Assembly: GCF_000420145.1 (NCBI RefSeq)
Contig: NZ_ATUJ01000013.1
Location: forward strand, 1 to 64,000
Length of the DNA: 64,000 bases
Direction: 5' to 3'
DNA from: Paracoccus zeaxanthinifaciens ATCC 21588
GTDB lineage: Bacteria > Pseudomonadota > Alphaproteobacteria > Rhodobacterales > Rhodobacteraceae
Shown: positions 25,367 through 34,323 of the stretch, piece by piece
Layout of the letters: each line of letters starts with the position of its first letter
How positions within the stretch are numbered: position 1 is the stretch's first letter
Position numbers and translations under genes: made by a program
Notes under the pieces: generated by a model
Database searches by the model: none
The model's input: only the letters and a program-made list of their open reading frames with translations
Told to the model about the DNA's origin: nothing

Positions 25367-26380
25367 ATGACTGCCTTGACGGAATTCCAGCGGCTCGAGG
25401 CGCAGGGATCGTGGCGTGCCACGAATGCGAAGGACGCGCGCGACGTGATCGTGTCCCTTGGCGAAGCGACGCTGACGCTGATGGAGCCTTCGACCGACCG
25501 CCCGCTGACCCATTGGTCGCTGCCTGCGGTGACGCGGCTGAACCCCGGCAGGCTGCCCGCATCCTATACCCCCTCATCGGTCGATCGAGACGAAACGGTC
25601 GAGATCGACGATCCGCTGATGATCGAGGCGATCGAGCGCGTGCAGCGTGCGATCGCCAATCACCGCTCTCGTCCCGGAAGGCTGCGGGGCGCGCTGCTGC
25701 TGATCATGGCCATCATCGGGATCGGCGTGGCGGGGGCGATGTGGCTGCCCGACGCGCTGATCCGGCACGCGGCCCGCATCGCCCCACCCGCGCAGGCGCA
25801 GGCGGTCGGCATGGCGGTGCTGCACGATCTGTCGCGCAGCGGCGGCGCGGTCTGCCGCCGCAAGACCGGTCAGCAGGTGCTGGACTGGCTGGCCCCCCGG
25901 CTTCTGGGCGAGAACGCGCAGATCTTCGTCATCCCCGGCCCGCTGAACGGCGCGCGCCGCCTGCCCGGCGACATCTATGTCATGGGCGAGGACATGCTGC
26001 TTGCCAGCAACGGCCCCGAGGCGGCCGCCGGGCATCTTCTTGCCGCGCAGCAGGCGCAGGACCCCGAGCCGGTCACGCTGGACGCGCTGCGCCATGCCGG
26101 GCTTCTGACCAGCCTGCGCATGATGACCATCGGCACCGTCCCCGAGGGCTCGGTTCCCGGCTATGGCGCCGAGATCCTTGCCGAGCCGCTGCCGCGCCCC
26201 GATTTCGACGGCCTGCCGCAGGTCTTCGCCGCCAAGGGCGTTCCGACCACGCCCTATGCCCGATCCATCGACCCGACCGGCGCCAGCGTCATGTCGCTGA
26301 TCCAGAATGATCCCGCACCCGCCAGAAGCATCCTGACGGATGAGCAATGGCTGGCATTGCAGCAGATCTGCGCGGGCTGA
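25367..26380 (+). CDS. Conserved membrane-anchored protein resembling an M48 peptidase without its zinc motif
   Basis: This 337-residue protein has three parts. A cytoplasmic N-terminal domain (about 1-105) begins FQRLEAQGSWR and includes HWSLPAVTRLNPG. One membrane helix, GALLLIMAIIGIGVAGAMWL, follows at about 107-126. The outer domain resembles M48 metallopeptidases around the pre-catalytic strand: IFVIPGPLNGARRLPGDIYV then MGEDMLLASNGPEAAAGHLL. Where M48 enzymes have HExxH, this protein reads GHLLAAQQAQ, so it should not bind zinc. I recall similar proteins in Rhodobacterales as uncharacterised. Its position 76 bp after rpoH may indicate a stress role, but that is inference. Confidence 0.7.
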   Translation: MTALTEFQRLEAQGSWRATNAKDARDVIVSLGEATLTLMEPSTDRPLTHWSLPAVTRLNPGRLPASYTPSSVDRDETVEIDDPLMIEAIERVQRAIANHRSRPGRLRGALLLIMAIIGIGVAGAMWLPDALIRHAARIAPPAQAQAVGMAVLHDLSRSGGAVCRRKTGQQVLDWLAPRLLGENAQIFVIPGPLNGARRLPGDIYVMGEDMLLASNGPEAAAGHLLAAQQAQDPEPVTLDALRHAGLLTSLRMMTIGTVPEGSVPGYGAEILAEPLPRPDFDGLPQVFAAKGVPTTPYARSIDPTGASVMSLIQNDPAPARSILTDEQWLALQQICAG

Positions 26381-26384
26381 TCCC

Positions 26385-27146
26385 TTAAACGAACTGTTCG
26401 CGCAGCAGCCTTTCGTCCAGCCCGTGCCCGTTGTCGAACAGCAGCCGGTGGGCGATGGTCGGCACGCTCTCGATATCGACCTTGATCACGTCGCGCACGG
26501 AACGGCTGTCGGCATCCGCCATGACGGGTCGGCGGGCGGGGTTCAGGACCTCGACCGTGACGCGGGCGGCCTTGGGGATCAGCGCGCCGCGCCAGCGACG
26601 CGGACGGAAGGGAGCGATGGCCGTCAGGGCCAGAACCTCGGACCCGATGGGCAGGATCGGACCATGCGCGGAATAGTTGTAGGCCGTCGAGCCGGCAGGG
26701 GTCGAGACCAGCGCACCGTCGCAGACCAGCTCCTCCATCCGCAAGCGGCCATCGACATGGATGCGCAGCTTGGCGGCCTGCGGACCCTGGCGCAGCAGGC
26801 TGACCTCGTTGATGGCAAGTTCCTCGTGGCAGATGCCGTCACCGCAGGTCGCGCGCATCCGCAGGGGGTTGATCACCGTCTCCTCGGCCGCGGCAAGGCG
26901 TTCCTGCAGCCCTTCCTCGGAGAAGTTGTTCATCAGGAAGCCCACCGTGCCGCGGTTCATCCCGTAGACCGGAAGGTTGCGCCCCTTCATCGCGTGCAGC
27001 GTCTGCAGCATGAAACCGTCCCCGCCAAGTGCCACGACGACATCGGCCTCGGGCAGCGGAACCGAGCCATAGCGTGCTTCCAGCCGTTCATGGGCCATCA
27101 GCGCGGCCTCGGCCTGGCTGGCGGTGAAATGGATCTTCCGCGTCAT
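26385..27146 (-). CDS. nadK: NAD kinase
   Basis: This 253-residue enzyme phosphorylates NAD to NADP with ATP. The catalytic GGDG motif is at residues 41-44 (VVALGGDGFML), followed by YGMNRGTVGFLMN and the second signature DGALVSTPAGSTAYNYSAHG at about 153-172. The start at 27146 (MTRKIHFTAS) fits the family length; the upstream in-frame extension to 27194 is not conserved. It is convergent with the M48-like gene (4 bases apart) and diverges from glyA. Confidence 0.94.
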   Translation of the reverse strand: MTRKIHFTASQAEAALMAHERLEARYGSVPLPEADVVVALGGDGFMLQTLHAMKGRNLPVYGMNRGTVGFLMNNFSEEGLQERLAAAEETVINPLRMRATCGDGICHEELAINEVSLLRQGPQAAKLRIHVDGRLRMEELVCDGALVSTPAGSTAYNYSAHGPILPIGSEVLALTAIAPFRPRRWRGALIPKAARVTVEVLNPARRPVMADADSRSVRDVIKVDIESVPTIAHRLLFDNGHGLDERLLREQFV

Positions 27147-27322
27147 CTGCCCGTCTTGTCCCCCGGTTCGCAGTGGCGAAGCATCGGACGGCATCTTCGC
27201 GATGACAACCCCTGTCGAGGTCGCCCCCCGCGCATGGCGGGTCGTTTTGTCACTTTCCGCAACGCGAACCTTGCGCTAGAACGCGCCCCATCTGCAGCCC
27301 ACAGCCATAAAGGACGCGCGAC

Positions 27323-28618
27323 ATGAACGCCCCGACCCGCGACACTGGCTTCTTCACCGAAACGCTTGAAACCCGCGACCCCGAGATCGCCCGCGCCATC
27401 ACCCAGGAACTGGGCCGCCAGCGCGACGAGATCGAGCTGATCGCATCGGAAAACATCGTCAGCCGCGCCGTCATGGAGGCTCAGGGTTCGGTCCTGACCA
27501 ACAAATACGCCGAGGGTTACCCGGGCAAGCGCTACTATGGCGGTTGCCAGTTCGTCGACATCGCCGAGAACCTGGCGATCGAACGCGCCAAGGAACTGTT
27601 CGGCTGCGAATATGCCAACGTCCAGCCCAACAGCGGCAGCCAGATGAACCAGGCCGTGTTCCTGGCGCTGCTGCAGCCGGGCGACACCTTCATGGGCCTG
27701 GACCTGAACTCGGGCGGTCACCTGACCCACGGTTCGCCCGTGAACATGTCCGGCAAGTGGTTCAACGTCGTCAGCTATGGCGTGCGCCAGCAGGACCAGA
27801 TGCTGGACATGGACGCCATCGCCGAGGCTGCGCGCCAGCACAAGCCCAAGCTGATCGTCGCGGGCGGCACCGCCTATAGCCGCGTCTGGGACTGGGCCGC
27901 CTTCCGCGCCATCGCGGACGAGGTCGGCGCATACCTGATGGTGGACATGGCCCATATCGCGGGCCTGGTCGCGGGCGGTCAGCACCCCTCGCCCCTGCCC
28001 CATGCGCACGTCGTCACCTCGACCACGCACAAGTCGCTGCGCGGCCCGCGCGGTGGTCTGATCCTGACCAACGACGCCGACATCGCCAAAAAGATCAACA
28101 GCGCCGTCTTCCCCGGTCTGCAGGGCGGTCCGCTGATGCATGTGATCGCCGCCAAGGCCGTTGCCTTCGGCGAGGCCCTGCGCCCCGAGTTCAAGGACTA
28201 TGCCGCGCAGGTCGTCAAGAACGCCGCCGCCATGGCGGACGAGCTGATGAAGGGCGGGATCGACATCGTCTCGGGTGGCACCGACAACCACCTGTGCCTG
28301 GCCGACCTTCGTCCGAAGGGCGTGACCGGCAAGGCGACCGAGGCCGCCCTGGGCCGCGCGCACATCACCTGCAACAAGAACGGTGTGCCCTTCGACCCGG
28401 AAAAGCCCTTCGTGACCTCGGGCATCCGCCTGGGCGCACCGGCTGGCACCACCCGCGGCTTCGCCGAACCCGAGTTCCGCCAGATCGCCCGCTGGATCGT
28501 CGAGGTCGTGGACGGCCTTGCCGCCAATGGCGAGGAAGGCAATGCCGCGGTCGAGGAGAAGGTCCGCAACGAAGTGACCGAGCTTTGCGCGCGCTTCCCG
28601 CTGTATCAGGGCATGTGA
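27323..28618 (+). CDS. glyA: Serine hydroxymethyltransferase
   Basis: This 431-residue PLP enzyme interconverts serine and glycine with tetrahydrofolate, the main source of one-carbon units. Motifs include [52 protein letters not shown] and the PLP-lysine site [16 protein letters not shown] at about residues 229-244. Length and ends match the family. AAGGAC precedes the ATG by about 9 bases. It stands alone with a strong terminator at 28636-28668. I looked for a glycine riboswitch in the 176-base leader and saw none. Confidence 0.96.
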   Translation: MNAPTRDTGFFTETLETRDPEIARAITQELGRQRDEIELIASENIVSRAVMEAQGSVLTNKYAEGYPGKRYYGGCQFVDIAENLAIERAKELFGCEYANVQPNSGSQMNQAVFLALLQPGDTFMGLDLNSGGHLTHGSPVNMSGKWFNVVSYGVRQQDQMLDMDAIAEAARQHKPKLIVAGGTAYSRVWDWAAFRAIADEVGAYLMVDMAHIAGLVAGGQHPSPLPHAHVVTSTTHKSLRGPRGGLILTNDADIAKKINSAVFPGLQGGPLMHVIAAKAVAFGEALRPEFKDYAAQVVKNAAAMADELMKGGIDIVSGGTDNHLCLADLRPKGVTGKATEAALGRAHITCNKNGVPFDPEKPFVTSGIRLGAPAGTTRGFAEPEFRQIARWIVEVVDGLAANGEEGNAAVEEKVRNEVTELCARFPLYQGM

Positions 28619-28635
28619 TCTTCGAAAGATGACGA

Positions 28636-28668
28636 AAGGCCCGCCGCGTTCCGCGCGGCGGGCCTTTT
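28636..28668. terminator. Bidirectional intrinsic terminator between glyA and the liu operon
   Basis: GGCCCGCCGCG and CGCGGCGGGCC form an 11-bp stem with a short loop, flanked by GAAA on the left and TTTT on the right. It can end glyA on the plus strand and, with its A-tract, the liuC end of the convergent operon. Confidence 0.9.
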
Positions 28669-28678
28669 CATGTCCGCC

Positions 28679-29461
28679 TCAGCTCTGCCAGCTTGGGGCG
28701 CGCTTGTCGAAGAAGGCCGTGATCCCCTCGACCGCCTCGGGGCCTTCCCACGTGGCGACAAGACGGTCGATACTATCCTCGATCACCTGTGCGTCGATGC
28801 GCGGCCCAAGCGCGCGGCACTGCGCCTTGGCCGCCGCGATGGCGCGCGGGGCGGCCAGAAGATAGGGCGCGATCTCGGCCTCGACCGCCGCGTCCAGATC
28901 CCCGGCAGGCAGCACGCGCGTCGCGAGGTTCAGGTCCCGCGCCTCGGCCGCATCGAACAGCCGCCCCGAGAAATAGACCCGCCGCGCGCGATCCTCGCCC
29001 ATGCGGGCCATGACATAGGGGCCGATGGTGGCGGGGATCAGGCCCAGCTTCACCTCGGTCAGGCCGAAGCGCGCCTGATCCGCGACCAGCGCCACGTCGC
29101 TGACCGCCATCATCCCGACCCCGCCGCCGAATGCATTGCCATGCACCCGCGCGATCAGCGGCTTGGGCAGCAGGTTCAGCGCCGACAGCATTCCCGCCAG
29201 CGCATGCGCGCCCGCGCGTCGCGTCGCGGCATCCGTGTCGATCTGCTGGCGCATCCACGCCAGATCGCCGCCCGCGCAGAAGCTGGGCCCCTCGGCGGCA
29301 AGCACGACCACGCGGACGCTGTCGTCGGCGGCCAGCGCGGTCGCGGCCTCGGTCAGTTCGTCCAGCATCTGCCGCGACAGGGCGTTATGCTTCTCGGGGC
29401 GGGCAAGCCACAGGGTCGCGACGCCGCGGTCGTCGTGCTGGATACGGATCGTCTCAGGCAT
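28679..29461 (-). CDS. liuC: Enoyl-CoA hydratase/isomerase, probable methylglutaconyl-CoA hydratase
   Basis: This 260-residue crotonase-fold enzyme has the oxyanion-hole segments FCAGGDLAWMR (about 60-70) and HGNAFGGGVGMMAVSDVAL (about 106-124), with RFGLTEVKLGLIPATIGPYV carrying the family's catalytic Glu positions. In the context of liuA, B, D and E, it should hydrate 3-methylglutaconyl-CoA to HMG-CoA. Crotonase specificity is hard to read from sequence alone, so the assignment rests on the operon. It overlaps liuE by 8 bases and is the last gene of the operon, 10 bases before the shared terminator. Confidence 0.88.
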   Translation of the reverse strand: MPETIRIQHDDRGVATLWLARPEKHNALSRQMLDELTEAATALAADDSVRVVVLAAEGPSFCAGGDLAWMRQQIDTDAATRRAGAHALAGMLSALNLLPKPLIARVHGNAFGGGVGMMAVSDVALVADQARFGLTEVKLGLIPATIGPYVMARMGEDRARRVYFSGRLFDAAEARDLNLATRVLPAGDLDAAVEAEIAPYLLAAPRAIAAAKAQCRALGPRIDAQVIEDSIDRLVATWEGPEAVEGITAFFDKRAPSWQS

Positions 29462-30317
29462 GGTCTGCCCCCCTCATGCCGCGTGCAAGGGCGGCTGCCT
29501 CGTTCAGGATGGCCGGGTCCAGCCCGGTGTCGTGGCCCAGTTCGGCCAGCCTTGCGGCGACGGCCTCGGTCGCGACATTCCCCGCCGCGCCGGGGGCATA
29601 GGGGCAGCCGCCCAGCCCGCCTACAGCCGCGTCGAAGACCCGCAGCCCGCGTTCCAAGCTGACCTCGATGTTCTGCAGCGCAAGACCGCCGGTGTCGTGG
29701 TAATGGCCCGCCAGCCGTTCGGGCGGCGCGACGGACAGCACCGAGGCCAGCATCGCGTCGATCCGTTCGGGCGTGCCGCGCCCCACCGTGTCGCCCAGGC
29801 TGACCTCGTGACAGCCCATCGCAATCAGTTCGGCCACGACGCGAGCCACCGCGCCCGGATCGGTCGGCCCGTCGAAGGGGCAGTCGGTCACCATGCTGAC
29901 ATAGCCGCGCAGGGGGATGCCGTCCGTGCGCGCGGCCTCGGCCACGGGGCGGAACCGCGCAAGGCTCTCGTCGATCGAGGCGTTGAGGTTGGCGCGACTG
30001 AACCCCTCGGACGCGCTGGCAAAGATCGCCACCGCATCGGCCCGCGCCTGCCGCGCCGCGTCATAGCCCTGCATGTTCGGCGTCAGCACGGCATAGGACA
30101 CGCCCGGCTGCCGCGTGATGCCCGCAAGCACCTGCGCCGCATCGGCCATCTGCGGCACCCATTTCGGGCTGACGAAGCTGGTCACCTCAATCCGGCGAAA
30201 GCCCGCGCGCGACAGCATGTCCACCAGCGCGATCTTGTCCTGCGCGGGGATCAGGCGCTTTTCGTTCTGCAGCCCGTCGCGCGGGCCCATCTCGAAGATC
30301 TCGACCGGGTCAGCCAT
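29454..30317 (-). CDS. liuE: Hydroxymethylglutaryl-CoA lyase
   Basis: This 287-residue TIM-barrel enzyme splits HMG-CoA into acetoacetate and acetyl-CoA, the last step of leucine breakdown. The N-terminal metal-site motif EMGPRDGLQNEKR (about 8-20), the HYHDTGGLALQNI histidine strand and the signature GGLGGCPYAPGAAGN with the catalytic Cys are all present. I chose 30317 (MADPVEIFEM) because the GGAGG site is 6 bases upstream; the ATG at 30323 directly abuts it. The gene overlaps liuD upstream by 8 bases and liuC downstream by 8 bases. Confidence 0.94.
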   Translation of the reverse strand: MADPVEIFEMGPRDGLQNEKRLIPAQDKIALVDMLSRAGFRRIEVTSFVSPKWVPQMADAAQVLAGITRQPGVSYAVLTPNMQGYDAARQARADAVAIFASASEGFSRANLNASIDESLARFRPVAEAARTDGIPLRGYVSMVTDCPFDGPTDPGAVARVVAELIAMGCHEVSLGDTVGRGTPERIDAMLASVLSVAPPERLAGHYHDTGGLALQNIEVSLERGLRVFDAAVGGLGGCPYAPGAAGNVATEAVAARLAELGHDTGLDPAILNEAAALARGMRGADHA

Positions 30318-32238
30318 CGGCATCCTCCAGCCGGATCAGGGGGGCGCCGGCCTCGACCTGCTGGCCCTCGGTCGCCAGAACCTCGGCCACGACGCCGTCG
30401 CGGGCGGCGGTCAGGGTGTGTTCCATCTTCATCGCCTCGAGGATGGCAAGCCGGTCGCCCGCGGCGACCGCCTGCCCCGCCGAGACGTGGATCGCCCGGA
30501 CCAGCCCCGGCATCGGCGATCGCGTCAGCCCGTCGCCGCCATCGGCGGCCCCCTGTCGGTCCAGCGGGTCCTCGGCCATCAGGATCAGCGTGGCCTGACC
30601 GAAGACGCCGACGCCGCCGTCGAAATGGCGGATCGCATCGGGACGGGCCGCGCCATCGACCAGCCAGCGGCCACCCGCGCGGGTGACGTCATGCGCGGTG
30701 CCGTCGATGGTGACACGCGCATGATCGCGGGCCAGAACCTCCAGCACGGCTTCGCCGCCCTGCCAGCCGATACGGCGGCGCAGGGGCTGCCACAGCGTCG
30801 CGCCCCATTCCGCGTCCGGCAGATCCAGACCCGCCAGCCCGATCACGCCAAGCGCCATCGCGGCGGCATCCGCATCGCGCGGCGCGATCAGCGCGTCTAG
30901 GTCACGCTCGATCAGGCCGGTATCGACATCCCCCGCCCGAAAGCCCGCGTGACGCGTCAGCGCGATCAGGAAATCGAGATTCGTGACCGAGCCCGCGACC
31001 TCGGTCCGCGTCAGCGCGCGGTCCAACGATTGCAGCGCGGCCGCACGGGTCGGGCCGTGGGTGACGACCTTGGCGATCATCGGATCGTACCACGGGCTGA
31101 TCCGGTCGCCGGTCCGCACGCCGGTCTCGATCCGCGCGCCTGCGGGGAATTCCAGATGCGCAAGCCGGCCCGTCGCGGGCAGGAAGCCCGCCGGAACATC
31201 CTCGGCATAGAGCCGCGCCTCGAAGGCATGGCCGCGGATCGACAGGTCGGACTGGCGGGCGGGCAGATCCTCGCCGCTGGCGACGCGCAGCTGCCATTCG
31301 ACCAGATCCACGCCCGTGATCGCCTCGGTCACGGGGTGTTCGACCTGAAGGCGGGTGTTCATCTCCATGAACCAGAACCCGTCGGGGCGCAGGCCGTCGC
31401 TGCCATCCACGATGAACTCGATCGTGCCCGCCCCCTTGTAGCCGATGGCCTCGGCGGCGCGGACGGCGGCATCGCCCATGGCCTGGCGCATCTCGGGGGT
31501 CATGCCTGGGGCCGGTGCCTCCTCGATCACCTTCTGGTGGCGGCGCTGCAGGGAACAGTCGCGTTCGAACAGATGCACGGCGCGGGTGCCGTCGCCGAAG
31601 ACCTGCACCTCGATATGGCGGGGTTGCAGGACGTATTTCTCGATCAGGACGGCAGGGTTGCCGAAGGCGCCCTTCGCTTCGGACTGGGCGGATCGCAGCG
31701 CCTCGGCAAAGCCTTCGGGGGCATCGACGCGGCGCATGCCCTTGCCACCGCCGCCCGCGACCGCCTTGATCAGCACCGGATAGCCGATGTCGTCCGCCTG
31801 CTGCGCCAGATGCGCCGCGTCCTGTTCCGCCCCGTGATAGCCGGGAACGACCGGCACGCCCGCCTTCTCCATCAGCGCCTTGGCAGCGTCCTTCAGGCCC
31901 ATCGCGCGGATCGCATCGGCGGACGGGCCGATGAAGATCAGCCCCGCCGCCTGCACCGCATCGACGAAATCGGGGTTCTCGGACAGGAAGCCGTATCCGG
32001 GATGGATGCCCTGCGCGCCGGTCGCCAGCGCCGCGTCGATGATGGCATCGCCGCGAAGATAGCTGTCGGCGGGTGCGGGGCCGCCGATATGGACGGCCTC
32101 GTCGGCCATGGCGACATGGCGGGCATCGCGGTCGGCATCGGAGAAGACGGCGACGGTCGCGACCCCCATCCGGCGGCAGGTGTCGATGACGCGGCAGGCG
32201 ATCTCGCCCCGGTTCGCGATCAGGATCTTGTCGAACAT
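30310..32238 (-). CDS. liuD: 3-methylcrotonyl-CoA carboxylase, biotin-carrying alpha subunit
   Basis: This 642-residue subunit carboxylates its own biotin with ATP and bicarbonate. The N-terminal biotin carboxylase has FDKILIANRGEIACRVIDTC and the ATP-grasp loop LIKAVAGGGGKGMRRV at about 157-172. The catalytic ERDCSLQRRHQKVIEEAP and MNTRLQVEHPVTE segments are intact. The C-terminal biotinyl domain has EAMKMEH with the biotin lysine at position 604. The start at 32238 (MFDKIL) is the family start; the upstream in-frame extension is noise. It works with LiuB, whose gene ends 7 bases upstream. Confidence 0.95.
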   Translation of the reverse strand: MFDKILIANRGEIACRVIDTCRRMGVATVAVFSDADRDARHVAMADEAVHIGGPAPADSYLRGDAIIDAALATGAQGIHPGYGFLSENPDFVDAVQAAGLIFIGPSADAIRAMGLKDAAKALMEKAGVPVVPGYHGAEQDAAHLAQQADDIGYPVLIKAVAGGGGKGMRRVDAPEGFAEALRSAQSEAKGAFGNPAVLIEKYVLQPRHIEVQVFGDGTRAVHLFERDCSLQRRHQKVIEEAPAPGMTPEMRQAMGDAAVRAAEAIGYKGAGTIEFIVDGSDGLRPDGFWFMEMNTRLQVEHPVTEAITGVDLVEWQLRVASGEDLPARQSDLSIRGHAFEARLYAEDVPAGFLPATGRLAHLEFPAGARIETGVRTGDRISPWYDPMIAKVVTHGPTRAAALQSLDRALTRTEVAGSVTNLDFLIALTRHAGFRAGDVDTGLIERDLDALIAPRDADAAAMALGVIGLAGLDLPDAEWGATLWQPLRRRIGWQGGEAVLEVLARDHARVTIDGTAHDVTRAGGRWLVDGAARPDAIRHFDGGVGVFGQATLILMAEDPLDRQGAADGGDGLTRSPMPGLVRAIHVSAGQAVAAGDRLAILEAMKMEHTLTAARDGVVAEVLATEGQQVEAGAPLIRLEDADG

Positions 32239-32245
32239 GGCAGCC

Positions 32246-33850
32246 TCACATCCGGAACAGGCCGAAGCGCGTCGGCTCGATTGGGGCATTCAGGCTGGCA
32301 CGCAGGGACAGGGCCAGCACGTCGCGGGTCTTGCGCGGATCGACGATGCCGTCGTCCCACAGCCGCGCCGAGGCATAGAGCGGGTGCGACTGGCGATCGA
32401 ACATCTCGATGGTGGGGCGCTTGAACTCGGCCTCTTCCTCGGGGGACCAGGTGCCGCCCTGCCGCTCGATCCCGTCGCGCTTGACGGTGGCAAGGACGCC
32501 CGCGGCCTGTTCGCCGCCCATGACGCTGATGCGGCTGTTGGGCCAGGTCCACAGGAAGCGCGGCGAATAGGCCCGCCCCGCCATGCCGTAATTGCCCGCG
32601 CCGAAGCTGCCGCCGACCAGCATGGTGATCTTGGGCACGCTGGTCGTGGCGACGGCGGTGACCATCTTGGCGCCGTGGCGGGCGATGCCCTCGTTCTCGT
32701 ATTTGCGACCGACCATGAAGCCGGTGATGTTCTGCAGGAAGACCAGCGGGATGCCACGCTGGCTGCACAGTTCGACGAAATGCGCGCCCTTCTGCGCGGC
32801 CTCGGAGAACAGCACGCCGTTATTGGCGACGATGCCGACCGGGCAGCCCTTCACATGCGCGAAGCCCGTCACCAGCGTTTCCCCGAAGCGCGCCTTGAAC
32901 TCGTCGAAGCGGCTGCCGTCGACGGTCCGCGCGATCACCTCGCGGATGTCATAGGGGGTGCGCAGGTCGGCAGGAACGACGCCCAGGATCTCGTCGGGGT
33001 CATAGGCCGGATCCTCGGGGGATTGCCAGTTCACCGTGTCGGGCATCCGGCGGTTGAGGCTGGCAATGGCGCGGCGGGCCTGCGCGAGCGCGTGGGCGTC
33101 ATCCTCGGCCAGGTAGTCCGCGACGCCCGACAGGCGGGTATGCACGTCGCCGCCGCCCAGATCCTCGGAGGACACGACCTCGCCGGTCGCGGCCTTGACC
33201 AGCGGCGGACCGGCCAGGAAGATCGTGCCCTGATCGCGCACGATGATCGTCACGTCCGACATGGCGGGCACATAGGCGCCGCCCGCCGTGCAGGAGCCCA
33301 TCACGACGGCGATCTGGGGAATGCCCTTCGCGCTCATCCTGGCCTGGTTGTAGAAGATGCGCCCGAAATGGTCGCGGTCGGGAAAGACCTCGTCCTGGTT
33401 GGGCAGGTTCGCACCGCCGCTGTCGACCAGGTAGACGCAGGGCAGATGACATTCCTCGGCAATTTCCTGCGCGCGGAGGTGCTTCTTGACGGTCAGCGGG
33501 TAATAGGTGCCGCCTTTCACCGTCGCGTCGTTCGCCACGACCATCACGTCCTGCCCGTGGACGCGCCCGACGCCCGCGATCACGCCCGCGCAGGGGGCCG
33601 CGCCGTCATACATCCCGTGCGCCGCGACGCCGCCGATCTCGAGGAAGGGGCTGCCGGGGTCCAGCAGGTTCGCGACCCGTTCGCGCGGGGGCATCTTGCC
33701 CCGCCCGACATGGCGTTCCTGCGCCTTGGGACCACCGCCCGCGGCGGCCAGGCGCGCGGCCTCGGCGGTCTGTTCGATCAGGGCAAGATGCGCCTTGCGG
33801 TTGGCCTCGAACGTCTCCGAGCCGGTCAGGGCGTTGCTGTTCAACTTCAT
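32246..33850 (-). CDS. liuB: 3-methylcrotonyl-CoA carboxylase, carboxyltransferase beta subunit
   Basis: This 534-residue carboxyltransferase moves CO2 from biotin to 3-methylcrotonyl-CoA. Crotonase-fold halves are visible: [20 protein letters not shown] near the N-terminus, [20 protein letters not shown], then [18 protein letters not shown] and [20 protein letters not shown] in the C-terminal half. The start at 33850 ([10 protein letters not shown]) matches the family. The gene is 7 bases upstream of liuD and 20 bases downstream of the LprI-like gene, all on one transcript. Confidence 0.95.
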   Translation of the reverse strand: MKLNSNALTGSETFEANRKAHLALIEQTAEAARLAAAGGGPKAQERHVGRGKMPPRERVANLLDPGSPFLEIGGVAAHGMYDGAAPCAGVIAGVGRVHGQDVMVVANDATVKGGTYYPLTVKKHLRAQEIAEECHLPCVYLVDSGGANLPNQDEVFPDRDHFGRIFYNQARMSAKGIPQIAVVMGSCTAGGAYVPAMSDVTIIVRDQGTIFLAGPPLVKAATGEVVSSEDLGGGDVHTRLSGVADYLAEDDAHALAQARRAIASLNRRMPDTVNWQSPEDPAYDPDEILGVVPADLRTPYDIREVIARTVDGSRFDEFKARFGETLVTGFAHVKGCPVGIVANNGVLFSEAAQKGAHFVELCSQRGIPLVFLQNITGFMVGRKYENEGIARHGAKMVTAVATTSVPKITMLVGGSFGAGNYGMAGRAYSPRFLWTWPNSRISVMGGEQAAGVLATVKRDGIERQGGTWSPEEEAEFKRPTIEMFDRQSHPLYASARLWDDGIVDPRKTRDVLALSLRASLNAPIEPTRFGLFRM

Positions 33851-33870
33851 GGGCGTTCTCCGATCGGGCG

Positions 33871-34323
33871 TCAGTTCGGCTGCATGTCGCGCAGCTGCAG
33901 GGTCCGGATGGCGGTGTGGCGCAACTGGCAATCGGCGGCGGCGATCACCCGCATCGAACCGCCGTTGTGGATGTCATGGGCCATCGTGCAATCCGCATCG
34001 CGCAGCGCGATCCATGCCCGCTGCGCGTCCAGCAGCATATCGGCCTGTGCGGGGCGTGCATCGCGCAAGGCCGTGTATTCGTCGTTCAGCAGGTCATCCC
34101 AGGCGGCGGCCTCGGCCATCATGCACTGGCTGATGGCAAGGGTCGTGTCGGGCTGGGAATGCGCCTGCTGGCAGGCCTGCGCGGCCAGGCCGATGCAGTC
34201 GGGCGCGACCTCCCCGTGCGCAGCGCCGTCGCGGCAGGACGCGACCGAAGCCGCATCCATCGGCACCGTCTGCGACAGCGCGGGCAGCGGCATCAGGGCC
34301 AGGATCAGCGCAAGCATCCTCAT
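33871..34323 (-). CDS. LprI-like (DUF1311) secreted protein
   Basis: This 150-residue protein has a clear signal peptide ([17 protein letters not shown], cleavage near residue 18) and a DUF1311-type domain with paired cysteines: [20 protein letters not shown], then [17 protein letters not shown] and [15 protein letters not shown]. The LprI family includes lysozyme inhibitors of mycobacteria; the function of this relative is unknown. Its placement inside a leucine catabolic operon, overlapping the acyl-CoA synthetase gene by 4 bases, is unexpected, because a periplasmic protein has no obvious part in this pathway. A second start 6 bases later (34317) is possible. Confidence 0.82.
   Translation of the reverse strand: MRMLALILALMPLPALSQTVPMDAASVASCRDGAAHGEVAPDCIGLAAQACQQAHSQPDTTLAISQCMMAEAAAWDDLLNDEYTALRDARPAQADMLLDAQRAWIALRDADCTMAHDIHNGGSMRVIAAADCQLRHTAIRTLQLRDMQPN

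Noticed and set aside
27147-27322. Glycine or SAM riboswitch before glyA
   Set aside because: I could not find the conserved cores of either class; the leader has only short GC stems.
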